Shown here: positions 38,035 to 46,032 of the stretch, piece after piece | Layout of the letters: each line of letters begins with the position of its first letter | Position numbering within the stretch: the stretch's first letter is position 1 | Assembly (NCBI GenBank): GCA_964344185.1 | Contig: CAYFMN010000015.1 | Coordinates: 34,179 to 98,178 of the forward strand | Reading direction: 5' to 3' | DNA from: JAJDAT01 sp964344185 | GTDB taxonomy: Bacteria > Nitrospinota > Nitrospinia > Nitrospinales > JAJDAT01 | DNA: 64,000 bases | The notes under the pieces: model-generated | What the model saw: the letters and a program-made list of their open reading frames with translations, nothing else | Told to the model about the DNA's origin: nothing | The model's database searches: none | Made by a program: the position numbers and the translations under genes

Positions 38035-39072
38035 TTGAATACTTCCCGCAACAAACAGTTTATTTTTTTCACTGTTGCAATAACAATATTAGCGTCGCTT
38101 ATTTGCATTTTTCTTGTCGACTATTATTTTATATTTAACAGGAAATGGGGTTGCGAACTCTGCCAATTCGACTCTGAATTAGGTTGGAGTATCATGAAAA
38201 ATGCAACGGCGAACAATGAAAAAGTAACCTACACAACCAACTCCTTAGGGTTCAGATCAAAAGAAGTAGATTCATCGAAAAAACATATTCTGGTTATTGG
38301 AGATTCCGTCACTTTCGGAGTGGGCGTTAACAACAATCAAACAATCTCTTATTACTTGGAACAAAAACTAAAAATCTACCAAGCTTTAAATGTAGCGGCG
38401 CCAGGATATGGCATAGATCAATACTATCTAAACCTAAAAAGAAATATTTCGAAAACAAACCCAAAAGCTATTGTTGTTATAATTTATACGGGCAACGATT
38501 TGGACGATACCAGAAAGGATAGTTCATATGGAATGAGCAAACCGTTTTTCGCTTTCGTAAATGGAGAGTTAAAAAACATAAACCCAAAACTGTCGCGATT
38601 ATCATGTCAAAATTTCTTAACAGGAAGTAGAATAATAAAATCCATTATCCCCAACAAGATAAAAAATCAATTTTGCAAGTCGAGAGTATTCAGTCAAAAC
38701 CAAGCGTCTTCTCAAATTGCGGGATTATTAGAAAATATTAAAGACGTAGCAAACGCTCGTAATTCAAAAATATTATTTGTACTGTCACCTTCGCTCATTG
38801 CGGTCAAATCGGTTCAATGCGAATTAAAAAAATCGCCAAAACAGTGCAAACAGTTCGATAAGGGATTTCAATTATATTATATATATTTCAGAAAACTGTT
38901 AGAACTTGGCAAATACTCTTATGTGGATCACCTACAAAATCTTCTTTGGGCGGGAGAGAATACTAAATTAGAGTCTCTTTATCACGATAATGGCAAAGAC
39001 ACTCACCACTACTCACCACTGGGCAACGAATTATTAGCAAAATCCATTGCCGATCACATAAACAAACTTTAG
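38035..39072 (+). CDS. Membrane-anchored SGNH/GDSL hydrolase-like protein
   Basis: 345 residues and a paralogue of the gene at 23822-24880. There is one N-terminal transmembrane helix (about 9-30), then ILVIGDSVTFGVGVN with the nucleophile serine, VAAPGYGIDQYYLNL, YTGNDLDD and DTHHYSPLGNELL with the His. Both paralogues also share the segment SYGxSKPxF and a Cys in SRLSC. TTG start. The role at the cell surface is inferred only from the family. It is the last gene that looks like resident chromosome before the accessory region. Confidence 0.78.
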   Translation: MNTSRNKQFIFFTVAITILASLICIFLVDYYFIFNRKWGCELCQFDSELGWSIMKNATANNEKVTYTTNSLGFRSKEVDSSKKHILVIGDSVTFGVGVNNNQTISYYLEQKLKIYQALNVAAPGYGIDQYYLNLKRNISKTNPKAIVVIIYTGNDLDDTRKDSSYGMSKPFFAFVNGELKNINPKLSRLSCQNFLTGSRIIKSIIPNKIKNQFCKSRVFSQNQASSQIAGLLENIKDVANARNSKILFVLSPSLIAVKSVQCELKKSPKQCKQFDKGFQLYYIYFRKLLELGKYSYVDHLQNLLWAGENTKLESLYHDNGKDTHHYSPLGNELLAKSIADHINKL

Positions 39073-39466
39073 TCGTATGAATTGTTTGAAACAGGCACTA
39101 CCCCTACTACCTAAATATCCGAGATTATCCCATCTAAGATCACCTTGTCAGGGGTCACTTCAACTTAGCTCCTAGCCTGTAGTACCCCATCTTATCCAAC
39201 AGGACCACAAGGTGTCATGTCACGTCATGGCAGATTTTAGCTATCCCCAGAAGGACCAAAAACATTTTGATGTTGTTTCGTTATATTCCCCATTCGGCTA
39301 GGAATCACTTAACATGATAAGTGAGTAAGGAAGGGGAATTCAAAAATTTGCCCAAAAAGGACCTCCTTTCAAATTCCCTTAAATGGGAAAAATAAAAATT
39401 TGGCATATGAAATTTTACTAGATTGTAGCATAATTGGGCAAACAAAGATCAACCCTGGAGTTTTCC
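39073..39466. other. Intergenic region at the start of accessory DNA
   Basis: 394 bases with a composition slightly richer in GC than the left flank (runs such as CCCCTACTACC and GTCAGGGGTCAC). It probably contains the left boundary of the mobile region, but I see no tRNA fragment, integrase or clean repeat that would fix it. Confidence 0.4.
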
Positions 39467-40222
39467 ATGCTAAGGCTATTTATCCTTGTCCTAATCCTAT
39501 CTATACCAAGCAATGCATTTGCCCACCGTTCAGGCTGTCACCGCAAGCATAGTTGCCCATCTGATCGAGGGACTTATACCTGTGGCGACACTGGCCATTG
39601 TTCAGGATGTCCGGATAACCAGTATTGTCAGAATGGTAGTGTAAGGACTTACAGTCCACCCGTTGAGGAAAGCGTGGAAAGTAGTTTATTGACCAAGCAA
39701 GAACCCGGGTTTGAAGATTTACCAATTGAAACGGATGTCAAGGAGTATACAAAAATTACGGGAGCATTTGGAGTAACCTTTGGAGAGACGGTAGGGGTTT
39801 TGAAGAGTAATGGCCTTAATCCATCGCCAATCGAAACGATAGAGGGAGCTTATTTTTTCCAACCTGAAAAAGGTTATAAAGTATTTTCAAATTATTTAGT
39901 GAGAGTAACTCCCAAAAGTAGAAAAATATTTAATGTTGGCGCATTCGGGAAAATGGAAAATAAAGAAGTTTGTGAAACCGAATTAAAAACCCTTGAAAGA
40001 ATTCTAAATAAAAAATACGGGAAACCCTCTAATCAAACAGATAAGTTTATTTTAATTAATCAAGAGAAAGGCGGTATTAGGGCTGTTTGCAAATCGAATT
40101 CTTTAAATATTTATTACCTCGATTTCGAATTACAAGATCAAGCCAGGAAAGAAAAAGAAGAGATTGAAAAGGAATTAAGAGCCAAGAAGGAGAAAGAGGA
40201 AATTAATTCTTCAGGACTTTAG
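39467..40222 (+). CDS. Secreted Cys/His-rich protein of unknown function
   Basis: 251 residues from ATG 39467, which has GGAG 7 bases upstream. A signal peptide ends near SNAFA. It is followed by the Cys/His cluster HRSGCHRKHSCPSDRGTY, TCGDTGHCSGCPDNQYC, a short motif seen in several secreted bacterial proteins, for example as a tail on thermonucleases. The middle (GAFGVTFGETVGVLKSN) and a charged coiled-coil C-terminus (KEKEEIEKELRAKKEKEE) are unrecognised. It starts a run of six same-strand genes of mostly secreted or membrane type. Confidence 0.6.
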   Translation: MLRLFILVLILSIPSNAFAHRSGCHRKHSCPSDRGTYTCGDTGHCSGCPDNQYCQNGSVRTYSPPVEESVESSLLTKQEPGFEDLPIETDVKEYTKITGAFGVTFGETVGVLKSNGLNPSPIETIEGAYFFQPEKGYKVFSNYLVRVTPKSRKIFNVGAFGKMENKEVCETELKTLERILNKKYGKPSNQTDKFILINQEKGGIRAVCKSNSLNIYYLDFELQDQARKEKEEIEKELRAKKEKEEINSSGL

Positions 40223-40231
40223 GAGAAAGTA

Positions 40232-40714
40232 TTGGGAAAAATCGTAGATGAAAATATGTTAGTTGATGATGTTAATCCGGATAGTGATAGTATACGTGAT
40301 GCTTTGGATCATGCGTGGAGGGATCATCATCATATCAGAAACCAGACTTGGAAGGCATTACAATTAGAGGCAGCGGCAGCGGCAGGGATTATTGCCCTTG
40401 ATGTTAACTCTTCAAATTTTATCTTTTCCTTTTTTGGAGGGATCTTTATTTTTTTTATTTCTTTATTTTGTTCGAAATTAATTATTCATCATAGGAAGGC
40501 AGAGATTCTTAAATTTAAACATATTATTAACTTTCAAAGGGCTTTGGGATTACAAAAGCCTAATCTTATTTGCGAAGTCAAGGCCCCTCAAGAAGGATTG
40601 TTTAATTTTAGGGTAAATACTTCCCAATATCTTATGGTAGTAAATCTTTTAATCGCGATTTTAACGATGGTCTTTTTATATTTAAATTTTCCAACAAATT
40701 TCAAAACCAATTAA
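40232..40714 (+). CDS. Membrane protein with two or three transmembrane helices, unknown
   Basis: 160 residues beginning at TTG 40232, preceded by AGGAG at 7 bases. The N-terminal 45 residues are acidic and His-rich (DHAWRDHHHIRNQTWKAL). Two hydrophobic segments form a hairpin (AAAAGIIALD and FIFSFFGGIFIFFISLFCS), and a third is at the C-terminus (LMVVNLLIAILTMVFLYL). I do not recognise the family. It starts 9 bases after the preceding secreted protein, so the two are translated from one message. Confidence 0.55.
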   Translation: MGKIVDENMLVDDVNPDSDSIRDALDHAWRDHHHIRNQTWKALQLEAAAAAGIIALDVNSSNFIFSFFGGIFIFFISLFCSKLIIHHRKAEILKFKHIINFQRALGLQKPNLICEVKAPQEGLFNFRVNTSQYLMVVNLLIAILTMVFLYLNFPTNFKTN

Positions 40715-40779
40715 CGGAAATGAAAGAAACATCTAAGCCAAGAGATACAGGGGATTAAGCTTATCTAAGGGGTTTTTAT

Positions 40780-41190
40780 ATGAGTTGTATTGTGTCCGGC
40801 CACGGGGCGAGGAATAAGTCGCCAGAACATAAAATAGTGGTTCCAAAGGGTTATAAAGTCGCTTACTTCGTAAACGACGGGGAACTCCTATATGACAACG
40901 ATGCCGGCTGGCCAGTATTCAATCATTTGCTTGCTGGCGATGAAAAATGGACTCAAAACAAAATAGTTGAAGAGGTTAACGAAGGTCAATGGACTTTTAA
41001 TTATGCTTGTTGGGATTATCCAGAAATAAAAAGGTGTAGCGGAATATTTAAGGTAGGGGCTTACTCAACCAAAGATCCGATAATAGACCTATCAAATTAT
41101 TCATTTAATAAATATCTAACCTTAAAAGAGATTTTTTCACAGGTTTCGCCTGGAACAATATATTGGGTAGCCTGTAGAGAAGTTATTTAA
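40780..41190 (+). CDS. Small protein resembling the Stv adhesin-like domain
   Basis: 136 residues without a signal peptide. The start SCIVSGHGARN followed by KIVVPKGYKVAYFVNDGE resembles the GHG...VPxG pattern of the putative adhesin/effector Stv domain, and the end PGTIYWVACREV is also reminiscent of it. This assignment is tentative. Such domains often sit next to secreted effectors; here a YopT-like protease follows 160 bases downstream. Confidence 0.45.
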   Translation: MSCIVSGHGARNKSPEHKIVVPKGYKVAYFVNDGELLYDNDAGWPVFNHLLAGDEKWTQNKIVEEVNEGQWTFNYACWDYPEIKRCSGIFKVGAYSTKDPIIDLSNYSFNKYLTLKEIFSQVSPGTIYWVACREVI

Positions 41191-41231
41191 ATTGATTTAG
41201 TTGACTAAGTTTAATTTAAACTTTTTTAAAC

Positions 41232-41321
41232 ATGGGGCGTTCAATGAAAAAACCGATTTATTTTTTAACCATTTTACTTTTTATCCTTTTATTAGCGGCT
41301 CCTTTCGTATTGGAAGAATAA
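41232..41321 (+). CDS. Small single-helix membrane peptide
   Basis: A 29-codon open frame whose product has one hydrophobic helix (PIYFLTILLFILLLAAPFVL) preceded by two lysines and ended by two glutamates. It could start at ATG 41232 or at ATG 41244. It lies between two same-strand genes and resembles the two small membrane peptides at 53234 and 53355 in layout, not in sequence. Expression is not certain. Confidence 0.4.
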   Translation: MGRSMKKPIYFLTILLFILLLAAPFVLEE

Positions 41322-41352
41322 TGGTTCTCTATATTTCTAAAAGGAAAAAGGA

Positions 41353-42177
41353 ATGCCTAAGCTTTTTTGCGTAAATTGCCAAAAAGAAGTTTTAGTTTTT
41401 TCAGGGAAAAATTGCCCTTTTGGGAACCATTTTATTGATAAAAAAACACTTGAAAAGGTAGTTGAAGAATTAAAGTCAGGGAAATTAACCCCTGCAAAAA
41501 TGACAGAATATGAAGATAAAAACTATAAAGAGGGAGATGATGTTCCAGGATGGATTCCTCAAATATTTATGGAATTTGCAATTGAATTAGGGGTTGAAAT
41601 TGAAGCGTGGATTGGACAAGGAAAAATTCTCAAAAATATTAATCTTGGTGAAGGGGTGTGTAATGCCTTAGTTGATGAATGGGCAAGATGCGAGCTTAAA
41701 AAATGCCGAATGGATTTCGTTGCAACTTTTTATGTTCAGGGAAATTGTTATTTCTCTCAAGGCATTATTCCCGCGAAATATTTTTATGCTCAAAAACGAT
41801 ATGCTGATGCTTTGAAGGATGCTGAAAAAGAAAAAGAAGAAACTTTTCAGGATTATGAAGGATTAGCAGATCGTTTAAAAGAGTTAGAGAGAATATTAAG
41901 TAAGGACTTTAAAAAAAAGGAAGAGCAGGAACAATTAAAGGCCAAAACGGATTTAATTTTTAAATTAGTAATTCGTAAAGAAGGGGGAGAGGGACATGCC
42001 TGGGGTTTAAAGTTTTGCAGAGGGGATAATTCATTATTGTTTTTGGATCCTAATTCAGGACTGTTTGAAATCCGTACTGATAAATATGGTGTTTTTTTGA
42101 AATATATGAAAATGTTTTATCCTGATAAGTATAATGGCGGAAAGTTCATTGTTTATTTAGTCTCCCTCAAAGACTAA
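41353..42177 (+). CDS. Zinc-ribbon plus YopT-like (C58) cysteine protease
   Basis: 274 residues. The N-terminus has a zinc-ribbon-like set Cys6, Cys9, Cys21, His26. The papain-fold triad expected for the YopT/C58 family can be read as Cys103 (GEGVCNALVDEWA), His215 (GHAWGLKF) and Asp232 (FLDPNSGLFEI), with the typical Asp-Pro-Asn-x-Gly motif. A coiled coil spans about 150-200. Family members cleave host or target proteins, such as lipidated GTPases or effector precursors. It has no signal peptide. A ribosome binding site (AAAAGGAAAAAGG) precedes the ATG. I am fairly sure of the fold but not of the target. Confidence 0.6.
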   Translation: MPKLFCVNCQKEVLVFSGKNCPFGNHFIDKKTLEKVVEELKSGKLTPAKMTEYEDKNYKEGDDVPGWIPQIFMEFAIELGVEIEAWIGQGKILKNINLGEGVCNALVDEWARCELKKCRMDFVATFYVQGNCYFSQGIIPAKYFYAQKRYADALKDAEKEKEETFQDYEGLADRLKELERILSKDFKKKEEQEQLKAKTDLIFKLVIRKEGGEGHAWGLKFCRGDNSLLFLDPNSGLFEIRTDKYGVFLKYMKMFYPDKYNGGKFIVYLVSLKD

Positions 42178-42299
42178 TAGCCTCCTACATCCCTCGAAAA
42201 TGCCCTAATTGCGAAAGCGATATGATCTTAACCGTTCCCAAAATAATGAAGTAACATTAAAAGAGATTTTAATTATCGTTTTGATGAAGAGATAAGTTG

Positions 42300-42701
42300 A
42301 TGGAAGATGAAACTAAAAAACTTGAATCAACTCCCAAGTCAAATGAGGAACCCGCATTCGATGATGCCAAATTCGTTGAAAAAATCTTATATGGATTTTG
42401 GTTGATTGGGTTATTCGCCTATTTAATTGTCAAATCAAAACCCAGTAAAGAAGATATCTTGGAAGTGGTAAGAATCGCCGGGCTGTGTTTGGCGCCAGGG
42501 ATTTTATATGCCTTTTATAAGGGAATTAGAGAAGGATATTGGGGAGCTGAATTTTTTTTCCATATATTTATCGCTACTTTTATTTTAGGTATATATATAG
42601 TGGCGATAATTTTTATTTTTTTTCTCCTTTCAGTGTTGCCTGGGGAGACTATACAGAAAATTCTACCAGAGTTGATAGAGTTTTTACTCAAGAAGCATTA
42701 A
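42300..42701 (+). CDS. Membrane protein, unknown function
   Basis: 133 residues with a charged N-terminal 30 (DETKKLESTPKSNEEPAF), then three hydrophobic segments (YGFWLIGLFAYLIV, VRIAGLCLAPGILYAFY, FFFHIFIATFILGIYIVAIIFIFFLL). I see no catalytic motif. It is separated by 122 bases from the protease gene. That gap has a startless cysteine-containing reading frame (CPNCES near 42200) that may be a remnant of a zinc-ribbon gene. Confidence 0.5.
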   Translation: MEDETKKLESTPKSNEEPAFDDAKFVEKILYGFWLIGLFAYLIVKSKPSKEDILEVVRIAGLCLAPGILYAFYKGIREGYWGAEFFFHIFIATFILGIYIVAIIFIFFLLSVLPGETIQKILPELIEFLLKKH

Positions 42702-42720
42702 GCTTTCACCCTCCCAAACC

Positions 42721-42905
42721 ATGAAAATTCCGATAGGAAATTATATCCAGTCGCGGAAGTAGCTTATTATTTCCACAAAATATATGACGATAAGCCACGA
42801 CAAATTTACAGATTGATTAAGGTAGGACAGATTCAAACGGTAAACTTGCTTGGAGTTATTAAGATTCCCAAAGATGAAGTGGTCCGAATCCTGGAGGGGA
42901 ATTAA
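42721..42905 (+). pseudogene. Excisionase-like helix-turn-helix protein, frameshifted at its start
   Basis: The frame ending at 42905 encodes YPVAEVAYYFHKIYDDK, PRQIYRLIKVGQIQTVNLLG, VIKIPKDEVVRILEGN: a winged-helix DNA-binding domain of the excisionase/MerR-like type. No start codon exists in this frame after the in-frame stop at 42699. The ATG at 42721 is one base out of frame. One extra A in the AAAA run at 42724-42727 would give an intact 61-residue protein starting MKNSDRKLYPVAE. It lies next to probable integrase arm sites, as an xis gene would. Confidence 0.6.
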
Positions 42906-42940
42906 TTTTTTCGCACCATAAAAAGGAAATTTCGCCAAAG

Positions 42941-42960
42941 GTGGCAAATGAGTGGCAAAT
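42941..42960 (+). repeat. Paired GTGGCAAAT direct repeats (probable integrase arm sites)
   Basis: GTGGCAAAT occurs at 42941-42949 and 42952-42960, 11 bases apart, one helical turn. The pair sits just left of a terminator and the tRNA-Arg fragment. The same layout with a different repeat sequence is found at the tRNA-Thr fragment at 59403-59423, next to an integrase gene. Confidence 0.6.
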
Positions 42961-42972
42961 TTAAACAAAAAT

Positions 42973-43005
42973 AAAAAAGGCTCACAAGATAAAATCTTGT
43001 AAGCC
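42973..43005 (-). terminator. Rho-independent terminator reading leftwards after the tRNA-Arg fragment
   Basis: Read on the minus strand: a 12-base stem with one mismatch (GGCTTACAAGAT with ATCTTGTGAGCC, loop TTT) followed by TTTTTTATTTTT. It lies 12 bases after the 3' end of the tRNA-Arg fragment, as a tRNA terminator would. Confidence 0.75.
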
Positions 43006-43016
43006 CTTGATATTAT

Positions 43017-43062
43017 TGGCACGCCCGAATGGATTCGAACCATCGACCTACGGATTAGAAGT
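43017..43062 (-). tRNA. 3' fragment of tRNA-Arg(TCT), attachment-site core
   Basis: On the minus strand: CTTCTAATCCGTAGG (anticodon loop with TCT), then GATGGTTCGAATCCATT (T arm), CGGGCGTGCCA (acceptor strand with encoded CCA). The 5' half of a tRNA is not present on the other side, so this is a remnant from the anticodon loop to CCA. That is the segment tyrosine integrases use as a crossover core. It is not a functional tRNA gene. Confidence 0.8.
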
Positions 43063-43560
43063 AAGAAACACCCTCATTCTTAAATCTCTTGGTTTCAGGC
43101 GGTTTTCCCCTATCTGTCTATAAAAACAACACCTTTCAACCATTCCACTGATTCCGCTAATTCGATAAATTCCTACCCAAAACGCGGCTTCTATCATAGT
43201 TTTAGCATAGTTGGACTGACTGAGGTTTCAATTGGGCAGAAGTTTCTAGCTAAATTTGAACAAATTGGGGAAACCAGCTAAAATATTTTCAAAAATGGGC
43301 TTTCTAAGCCAAGTCTAAAATCCATCTTCAAAGCACCAAAATCTCTTTGGGTAAATGTTACATATTTGAATCTCAAAACACAATTTTTATTTAAATTTCA
43401 GGCCTCAAAAACTGTTCTCTAGGTTTTTTCTATATATGGGAAAAACATTTTTCCCCACAAAAATTTCAATAATACATATTCGTTTTTCAATACCTAATTT
43501 TACTTTTGGTTCACCCAGAATTTTGATAAATTAAACCAAAACTTCAGGGAGAAAGAGCTA
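43063..43560. other. Intergenic region right of the tRNA-Arg fragment
   Basis: About 500 bases with no convincing gene. Directly after the tRNA core comes AACACCCTCATTCTT, which resembles AACACCCTACTCT beside the tRNA-Thr core. A GGGAG ribosome binding site at about 43548 precedes the ABC binding-protein gene. Confidence 0.5.
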
Positions 43561-44520
43561 ATGAAAATTATTTCAAAAGTGGTCTTAAGCATGGCTATAT
43601 TGGGCGTATTTCTTTTTTCATGTTCACCTAACAAACCTACAAACACAATAATTCTAGCAGAAAATGCGTCGCCACTTTCCACTCTTTCAATCATCGCCCG
43701 AGAAAAAGGTTTTTTTAAAGAGGAAGGGCTAAATATACAAGTGAGTCGATTCACATCAGGGAAACTTGCGCTTGATGCCGTATTAGGAGGTGGCGCGGAT
43801 ATCGCAACAGTTGCTGAAACACCTCTCATGTTCGCTGCCCTGAACCGCCAAGATTTTAGTACTATTGCCACGATATTTCTATCAGGGAATGCTTGCAAAG
43901 TTGTTGCGCGAACCGACAGAGGAATTTCAAAACCCGCAGACCTGAAAGGTAAAAAGGTTGCAACGTTTGCTGGAACAAATGCGGAGTTCTTTACAAAAAA
44001 ATTTCTAGATAAGCAAGGTATTTCCACATCCGAACTTACAATTTTAAATCTAACTCCAACGGACATGGTAATAGCTTTAAGCAATGGAGATATTGACGCA
44101 TATTTTGTTTGGGAGCCTCATATTTATAATGGAAGATCATCCCTAGGTGGCAATGCAATAGTATTTGAAGAACCTGGTTTGTACGTAACAACATTTAACA
44201 TAGCAGCCAAACCAAAATTTCTGGAAGAAAATAGTGATGCGGCTGTCGCCTTCATAAGGGCTTTAAAGAAAGCTAGTACATTCGTAAAAGGGAATACTGA
44301 GGAATCAATCGCTATTATTTCCACATATACTGATATTCCGAAATCAACACTTAAGGCAATATGGAAAGAGTATGAATTTCCTGTCAATCTTGATGAAAAG
44401 CTAGTTGGATATTTGTCAGAGCAAGCGGAATGGGCAATTGGTACTGGACGCGTGAAGCCTCCTGCTCCAGATTTCAAAACTTATCTCAATTCACAGTTCC
44501 TTAAATCGGCATTGAAGTGA
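43561..44520 (+). CDS. ABC transporter substrate-binding lipoprotein (NMT1/SsuA/TauA type)
   Basis: 319 residues. The signal peptide ends in FLFSC with Cys21 lipidated. The type II periplasmic-binding fold of the nitrate/sulfonate/thiamine-precursor group is shown by REKGFFKEEGLNIQVSRFTSG, GGGADIATVAETPLMFA, KPADLKGKKVATFAGTNAEF and GDIDAYFVWEPHIYNG. It delivers a small organic or anionic ligand to the permease encoded 7 bases downstream. The ligand is not evident. First gene of a six-gene operon. Confidence 0.88.
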   Translation: MKIISKVVLSMAILGVFLFSCSPNKPTNTIILAENASPLSTLSIIAREKGFFKEEGLNIQVSRFTSGKLALDAVLGGGADIATVAETPLMFAALNRQDFSTIATIFLSGNACKVVARTDRGISKPADLKGKKVATFAGTNAEFFTKKFLDKQGISTSELTILNLTPTDMVIALSNGDIDAYFVWEPHIYNGRSSLGGNAIVFEEPGLYVTTFNIAAKPKFLEENSDAAVAFIRALKKASTFVKGNTEESIAIISTYTDIPKSTLKAIWKEYEFPVNLDEKLVGYLSEQAEWAIGTGRVKPPAPDFKTYLNSQFLKSALK

Positions 44521-44527
44521 TTAAATA

Positions 44528-45301
44528 ATGGCCTGGATTCGTTCAACTACTTCAATTTTTGTTCTGCTTGCACTATGGATTGCCTTATCTTGGCTTTTCG
44601 TAGATAATTCGCGCCTTTTCCCATCACCTTGGGATGTCGGTTTGGCACTTCGTAATATGTTGATTTCAGGAGAATTGACCCGCGATGTGCTAGCAAGCGG
44701 TAGGCGTGCATTTGTTGGTTTCTTAATAGGTAGTATTGCAGGTATGGTAGTAGGGTATTTTACAGGAAGAAATCGCTTATTCGAATATATTTTTGCAGGT
44801 CCCCTTCAAGTGTTACGTCCGCTTCCTCCGATTTCCTTGGTACCGTTATTTATTCTATGGTTTGGAATTAATGAGACATCGAAATATACCCTTGTATCTT
44901 TTGGCGCATTCTTTCCAGTTTGGATAAGCACTCATCTTGGAACGTCGCAGGTAGACCAAAGGCTTTTGTGGATGGCGCAATCTCTTGGGGCTTCACGATG
45001 GAGAATGGCAATGGATGTTACTCTGCCTGCGGCATTACCAATGATCGTTAGCGGACTAAGAACAGCTATTGGCACAGCATTTTTTTGCTTGGTTGCTGCT
45101 GAATTGGCGGGAGCTGTGGATGGAATCGTTTTCCGTATAAATTTATCTCATTTGGCATTTCGTGTTGATCGGATTATTGCAGGACTTATTCTCCTGGGTT
45201 TATTAAGTGCAATTTGCGATACGCTCTTTATCCGATTAATACATAGAGTTTTTCCTTGGTTGAATACGATTAAAGCAAATCATGAGAACCTAGCAACATG
45301 A
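44528..45301 (+). CDS. ABC transporter permease (SsuC/TauC type)
   Basis: 257 residues with about six transmembrane helices and the BPD_transp_1 fold. The cytoplasmic coupling (EAA-like) loop is WMAQSLGASRWRMAMDVTLPAALPMIVSGLR, here quoted in two halves: WMAQSLGASRWRMAMDV and TLPAALPMIVSGLR. PLPPISLVPLFILWFG is the common motif of the sulfonate/taurine/nitrate permeases. It overlaps the ATPase gene by 4 bases, showing translational coupling. Confidence 0.92.
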   Translation: MAWIRSTTSIFVLLALWIALSWLFVDNSRLFPSPWDVGLALRNMLISGELTRDVLASGRRAFVGFLIGSIAGMVVGYFTGRNRLFEYIFAGPLQVLRPLPPISLVPLFILWFGINETSKYTLVSFGAFFPVWISTHLGTSQVDQRLLWMAQSLGASRWRMAMDVTLPAALPMIVSGLRTAIGTAFFCLVAAELAGAVDGIVFRINLSHLAFRVDRIIAGLILLGLLSAICDTLFIRLIHRVFPWLNTIKANHENLAT

Positions 45302-46023
45302 TCAACCTTGATTCTCTTCACTTTTCTTATCCGGGTGAGATTATTTTTAACGGACTTACCCTTTCTATAGGGTGCGGTGAAATTATATCAATGGTTGGCC
45401 CAAGCGGGAGCGGAAAATCTACATTCCTTTTACTAGTTGCGGGTATTTTCACTCCCTCCAACGGCACCGTAAAAATAGATGGGGCTCGTAGAAATATTGG
45501 TGATCAAGATATCGGGTTAATGTTCCAAGATGTTTCGCTTTTTCATTGGAAGTCCGTTCTTGGTAATGTTTTATTCGGAGACCGAGCAAATGGATCACAG
45601 GAAGCAAAGGAGAAAGCTAAGTCCTTAATTGCCTCTGTGGGTCTTGACGGACATGAGCATAAACTACCGCATCAACTTTCTGGAGGAATGCAACAACGCG
45701 TTGCCTTGGCTCGAACACTTGCAAACGACCCCAAAATCGTTCTTATGGACGAGCCATTTGGTTCACTTGATACACAAACAAGATGGGCGATGCAGGATTT
45801 ACTCCTGTCTTTATGGGCAAAGAAAAAACTAACCATAATCATCGTAACTCATGATTTAGATGAGGCCATATACTTATCAGATCGAATTCTGGTTACTTCG
45901 CGCAACAAACATGGAATCCTTGAAGATATCAAGGTTCCTTTTTCGAGACCCAGAAATAGAGACGATATTATGGAAGACAGTCAATACATTTTTCTCAGAA
46001 ACAAACTTCTGCACGAATTATAA
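45298..46023 (+). CDS. ABC transporter ATP-binding protein (SsuB/TauB type)
   Basis: 241 residues with all ATPase motifs: Walker A GPSGSGKST, Q-loop FQDVSLFHWKSV, signature LSGGMQQRVALARTL, Walker B IVLMDEPFGSLD and H-loop IVTHDLDEAIYLSDR. It powers the importer formed with the two preceding genes. The start ATG overlaps the permease stop as ATGA. The cupin-protein gene follows after 9 bases. Confidence 0.93.
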   Translation: MINLDSLHFSYPGEIIFNGLTLSIGCGEIISMVGPSGSGKSTFLLLVAGIFTPSNGTVKIDGARRNIGDQDIGLMFQDVSLFHWKSVLGNVLFGDRANGSQEAKEKAKSLIASVGLDGHEHKLPHQLSGGMQQRVALARTLANDPKIVLMDEPFGSLDTQTRWAMQDLLLSLWAKKKLTIIIVTHDLDEAIYLSDRILVTSRNKHGILEDIKVPFSRPRNRDDIMEDSQYIFLRNKLLHEL

Positions 46024-46032
46024 AAACCACTT

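Noticed and set aside
43017..43062. Complete tRNA-Arg gene
   Set aside because: Only the part from the anticodon loop to CCA is present; no D arm or 5' acceptor strand follows on the right.
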